NCBI RefSeq assembly: GCF_030936135.1
Contig: NC_082620.1
Coordinates: 4,340,001 to 4,404,000 of the forward strand
Length of the DNA stretch: 64,000 nt
Origin: Gavia stellata
Lineage: Eukaryota; Chordata; Aves; Gaviiformes; Gaviidae
Direction: 5' to 3'
The notes below the pieces were generated by a model. It did not search any database. It had not been told where the DNA came from and saw only the letters and a list, made by a program, of their open reading frames with translations. Every line of letters starts with the position of its first letter. Positions within the stretch are counted from its first letter, which is position 1. Shown in pieces: positions 60,855-64,000 of the stretch. The translations under genes and the position numbers were made by a program.

Positions 60855-61150
60855 GGCGCGGCCCTCAGCGGCGCGGCTGCCTTTCCCGCCCAGCGCGGCG
60901 GGGCGGGGCTGCGCCGCCGCCATGTCGGGCGCCCCCGCCCCGCGCAGCCCGGAGGAAGCGCCGTTACCGCCGCCGCGGGGGGCGGTGCGGGTGCTGCGGG
61001 AAAGGGGCCGCTCCGAGGGAGACCCGAGCCCTCCCCAGCAACCGTCACCCGCGGCGGGCAGAGGAAACGGCCGCCGCCCCGGGCCCCCCCTCCCCGCCTT
61101 GTTGCTGAACGGGGGCGTCTGAAGATGCTTTTCTACCGGCGGGGAAAAGC
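60660..61150. promoter_or_regulatory. CENPS: CENPS promoter CpG island
   Basis: Dense CpG and GC over exon 1 and about 300 bases upstream, with a GCCGCCAT (YY1-type) element at about 60916-60923 and GGGCGGGG boxes near 60901. No TATA box is seen. Open frames on the plus strand here are shadows of GC content. Confidence 0.75.
60813..60854 (-). CDS. CENPS: CENPS exon 1 (start codon)
   Basis: Encodes MEAADGEERLLLTQ and ends at CAG|GTACGG in phase 0. An upstream in-frame ATG at 60923 (MAAAQPRPAAL) lies in a YY1-like GCCGCCAT context and is an alternative start. The shorter start fits the human N-terminus better. Confidence 0.88.
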
Positions 61151-62653
61151 GATGTCCCGCGGTAGGGACGGAGCGCCGGGACGCGGCCTGCGGAGGGCTT
61201 TGCGCGTTGCCCTGTGAGGCTGCTACCTTGGGCAGGGTCCGGTTTTAAGCAGTGATGGCAGCACCCGTCCGGTTCGAACACCTTGCGCTTGGCGTCTGGG
61301 CCCACCCAGGCCACGAAAGACCATCCCTCAACCCGGAGTCACTGCCTGTGTCCAGCGGAGATCAAACGTAGGCTAGCGAGAGAGATGTAAAGCAGCATCT
61401 GCTGATGTCCCCGTCCCTTCCCTTATCCCGGGACGGTTCTGTTCAAATGACGCTACAGAACAAGCACTGCTCGAGATAAACCCAGCGAGGCACATGCTGC
61501 TCACTCCGACTTAGTAGCTGTCAGGTTTCAGCACAATGGGATTCCAGATACACTAGGTATTTTCATCAGCGCTAGTATCGTACTAAGCACTAAAATAGAT
61601 TGGTGGGAGTATCCCGTTTTCCCCCAAAACACAACACCTACGCACGCAAACGGGCAAAACTGCTCCTACTGTCCACCACGGTAACTCCTAATACAGTCCT
61701 GCTGGAGAACCTAAACCACAAACACTGGGGCAAACGGACTGCTAAAATGTCCGTGACACTCCAGTTACCACTATTGCCTGCAATTTGTCACACATTTATT
61801 TTGTGGAATTCCTAAATCTTACAACATACTCTGCGTAAAAGTTGCTTTAAATTGAAAGTCATCTTTTGTTAATTACACAGATATTCAACTAATAACTAAG
61901 TAGCTAACTGTCTTAGCAGAAATAAATGGCGCACAAAATACAAAAATCAGTGCACAGCACAAAATTTAACACTTAAGAGGTTCTGAGAAAAAAAAAGATA
62001 CAGGCATCCAGGTGAATTTTCAAAAGTCCTGAAGATGATTGGCAGCGGGACTGCAGGAAGAGGATATCAAATAGCGCCAACTTTGCATGCTGCTGCAGGT
62101 ATTTTTATTTGCCCCACGGGAAGAGGAGGCAAAGAAGCAGGGAAATTTGGGGAAAAGAGTGCAAGCACACAGCTTAGCCAACAGTTTATCCCAGAGCTTA
62201 AAACTGGGAACAACATTTGGAGGGAGAATGGCTTGGTGACAGGAATCTCAGTCTTGACACTCTTGACCTGCATTCAAGTTTCTCCATGATCCATCCCACC
62301 CTCCACCCTTTCACAGGAAACAACAGAGCTCACGGTGTGAAAGACTGTGTGCAGGAATTAAAGGTTTAAGAACCAAGCTACTACTGCCTGTTATGAATAA
62401 ACAATGGCAACCAAAAAAGGCCTTTACCTCCCTGGAATCGTGCGTAGCGTTACTGTGCTGACTGTCTGCCATTCTCCACTTTAGCAAGCATTAAAATGCA
62501 GTCATCTCTATCTTGATCCCTATGAGTTTATGCACTGTAACACAATAAAAATATTACCATTTTAAAATGTATTCTATTAAATACTGCACACATTTTAGCC
62601 AGTTTTGGCCAGCAGCAGTGGAAAGAAAACACCTCAATGCATTTATAGGCAAA
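61151..62653. other. Intergenic DNA between CENPS and PGD
   Basis: About 1.5 kb of mixed composition, GC-rich at the left and AT-rich at the right. No gene, RNA or clear repeat was recognised. A GGTTCGAAC at about 61271 resembles a tRNA T-loop, but no matching stem exists. Confidence 0.7.
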
Positions 62654-62659
62654 TTTATT
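62654..62659 (-). terminator. PGD: PGD poly(A) signal (AATAAA)
   Basis: AATAAA on the minus strand, about 170 bases after the PGD stop codon, inside an AT-rich 3' UTR. Confidence 0.55.
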
Positions 62660-62827
62660 TAACTTTCTTATATGATATATATATTGAGATACATATATAA
62701 GAAATATACCCACAAGTTATTACAAAAGTGTCCAAACACAAGTTCTAGCACAGTACAGTAAAAAGTGGTATTCTAGGAGGAATATCTGAGATCTACAGTA
62801 TCTTGTCTTCAAGAGGAAATATTTCCA

Positions 62828-62947
62828 TTAGACATTGTAGGCAGAAGAGGACACATTTCCTCCATGGCCTGTCCAGTTAGTATGGATAAATACACCTGGC
62901 TTCGACAACAATTCATATGTATGTGCACCAAAGTAATCGCGCTGAGC
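62828..62947 (-). CDS. PGD: PGD last exon and stop
   Basis: 120 bases encoding AQRDYFGAHTYELLSKPGVF, then IHTNWTGHGGNVSSSAYNV and TAA. It contains the substrate-binding Arg and His of the C-terminal tail. The acceptor is TTCTAG. Confidence 0.97.
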   Translation of the reverse strand, partial: AQRDYFGAHTYELLSKPGVFIHTNWTGHGGNVSSSAYNV

Positions 62948-63650
62948 CTAGAATAAGAACACACACACAAAATAGACACATTAATATCACAGTCATATGA
63001 GTACTATCAGTTGCACCTGCTGATACTTGACTACAGGAATACTAAAATAAGATCTGACTCCAGTATTATAACATTGAAAGTTATTTTCTCATTATTAGCA
63101 AAATCACTGCAATGAAACAATTACTAATATCTAGTAATTAAGAGTTCTGTAGAAAGACAAGTATATTATTTCTGCTAGGTACGAATCTAAAAAACAAGCA
63201 CTTACATACATCCAAAGGTTCAAAGATACTTCTTTATAAAACATTCTGATTCAAAGATATCATTACCCTTGGTTCACAGATGGAATACTAACACATGCTG
63301 GGCACTGTCTTACCAGTATCTCTGGTGTTCTTTATCCAGATGTCTCATAGTATTTTATTGCCATGAATTTCCGGTTTAACAGAATTATATCAGGCAATCT
63401 ATGCCTTTATCTTTACATCGTTGGAGTGATTAGGATATACTGCCATCATGGCCTTTAGACCAGTATTTAAATAACACGATGATACTTCAGTAGCCAGAAG
63501 ATCTGCTACACTATTTCAGGCACCTACCTGAATCAGGTTAGCTGGTAATATTTCATGCCTGTATCCATCGTAAAAAGAAAGTGCGGTAGTGAAGCAGGGC
63601 ATAGGGATACCAATCTGTACTCCAGTACTGATGACACGTCGCCAGGAGTC
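62828..63650 (-). CDS. PGD: PGD, 6-phosphogluconate dehydrogenase (C-terminal end, partial)
   Basis: PGD is the cytosolic enzyme of the oxidative pentose phosphate pathway that turns 6-phosphogluconate into ribulose 5-phosphate and CO2, making NADPH. Only its last two coding exons are in the window, 63650-63528 and 62947-62828, encoding the final 80 residues. DSWRRVISTGVQIGIPMP and FTTALSFYDGYRHEILPANL belong to the all-helical dimer domain. AQRDYFGAHTYELL supplies the Arg446 and His452 equivalents that reach into the partner subunit's site to bind substrate phosphate. The tail TNWTGHGGNVSSSAYNV is typical of the animal enzyme. The join is in phase 0. Earlier exons lie beyond the right edge. 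Confidence 0.97.
62948..63527 (-). other. PGD: PGD last intron
   Basis: A 580-base AT-rich intron between the GTAGGT donor and the TTCTAG acceptor. Nothing else was recognised. Confidence 0.92.
63528..63650 (-). CDS. PGD: PGD penultimate exon
   Basis: 123 bases, phase 0 at both ends, from DSWRRVISTGVQ to HEILPANLIQ. The acceptor is CTCTCCCAG and the donor GTAGGT. Identity with the human protein is very high. Confidence 0.97.
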
Positions 63651-64000
63651 CTGGGAGAGAGGAAAGGGGAGGATGGGGAGAAAAAAAAGAAAGAAACTAA
63701 TCAGTGCTTTCTCAGAGGTATGTGCAGGCATATGAACTATTCTAGTATAACAGCATGTGCTATTTCACGTTATATGAAATCTAATGACCAACTCTGAGCA
63801 AACACAGCAGTAGATTCCTGATTTTACATAAAGAAGGTTGATCCAAAATAATGGCAAGTAAGACAGAGTTAACAAACAGGACAATAAAAGTGCAGACATA
63901 CACTTCACATATAATCAAACCACAGCCTCCAGCAAGGATGCTGTTCTTTCACATAAACATAATCAGTGCATCCCAAAAGCGTGAACGCAGTGGCGAACAT
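63651..64000 (-). other. PGD: PGD intron (partial)
   Basis: The sequence upstream of the penultimate PGD exon has no recognisable coding match to the preceding part of the protein. It is taken as intron running off the window. Confidence 0.8.

Noticed and set aside
60817-61122. A 101-codon plus-strand frame over CENPS exon 1
   Set aside because: It is antisense to the CENPS start within a CpG island and has low-complexity composition.
61260-61285. GGTTCGAAC resembling a tRNA T-loop
   Set aside because: The flanking bases do not form a T-stem, and no acceptor or anticodon arm fits.

Overview
The window looks like part of a bird chromosome. The main evidence is a well preserved avian-type CR1 retroposon at 48588-48990, spliced vertebrate genes with GT-AG introns, and CpG-island promoters. 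The gene order PEX14 - DFFA - CENPS - PGD is the block known from human 1p36.22 and, as I recall, from chicken chromosome 21. The species cannot be named from the sequence alone.

Layout. Positions 1 to about 47.9 kb are the 5' part of PEX14 on the minus strand. Only three coding exons are present: exon 1 at 47857-47892, exon 2 at 40491-40538 and exon 3 at 10679-10763. They are separated by introns of 7.3 kb and 29.7 kb, and intron 3 runs off the left edge. The rest of PEX14 lies outside the window. The introns are AT-rich. They hold scattered old repeats: MIR-like pieces, an old CR1, two copies of a reptile-type retroposon tail, and two L1-like remnants on opposite strands. They also hold a GC-rich island near 16.1 kb and a degenerate tandem array near 29.5 kb.

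DFFA (ICAD/DFF45) lies head to head with PEX14 and is complete on the plus strand: six coding exons, 49326-52815, 312 codons. The CR1 sits between the two divergent start codons and splits their CpG-rich promoter region. After about 5 kb of AT-rich intergenic DNA comes CENPS (MHF1), complete on the minus strand with five coding exons (60854 down to 58131, 140 codons). Next is the 3' end of PGD (6-phosphogluconate dehydrogenase), also on the minus strand, with its last two coding exons at 63528-63650 and 62828-62947. Its remaining exons are beyond the right edge.

How they relate. These are housekeeping genes with separate jobs: peroxisomal import docking, restraint of the apoptotic nuclease, centromere assembly and DNA repair, and the pentose phosphate pathway. 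They share position rather than a pathway. Exon borders were placed by matching splice sites and reading frame, and every join is in phase. Nothing here forms a new multi-gene system. The most unusual items are the 41-44 bp tandem array, the 20-bp palindrome near 29.1 kb, the intronic CpG-rich block and the L1-like remnants.
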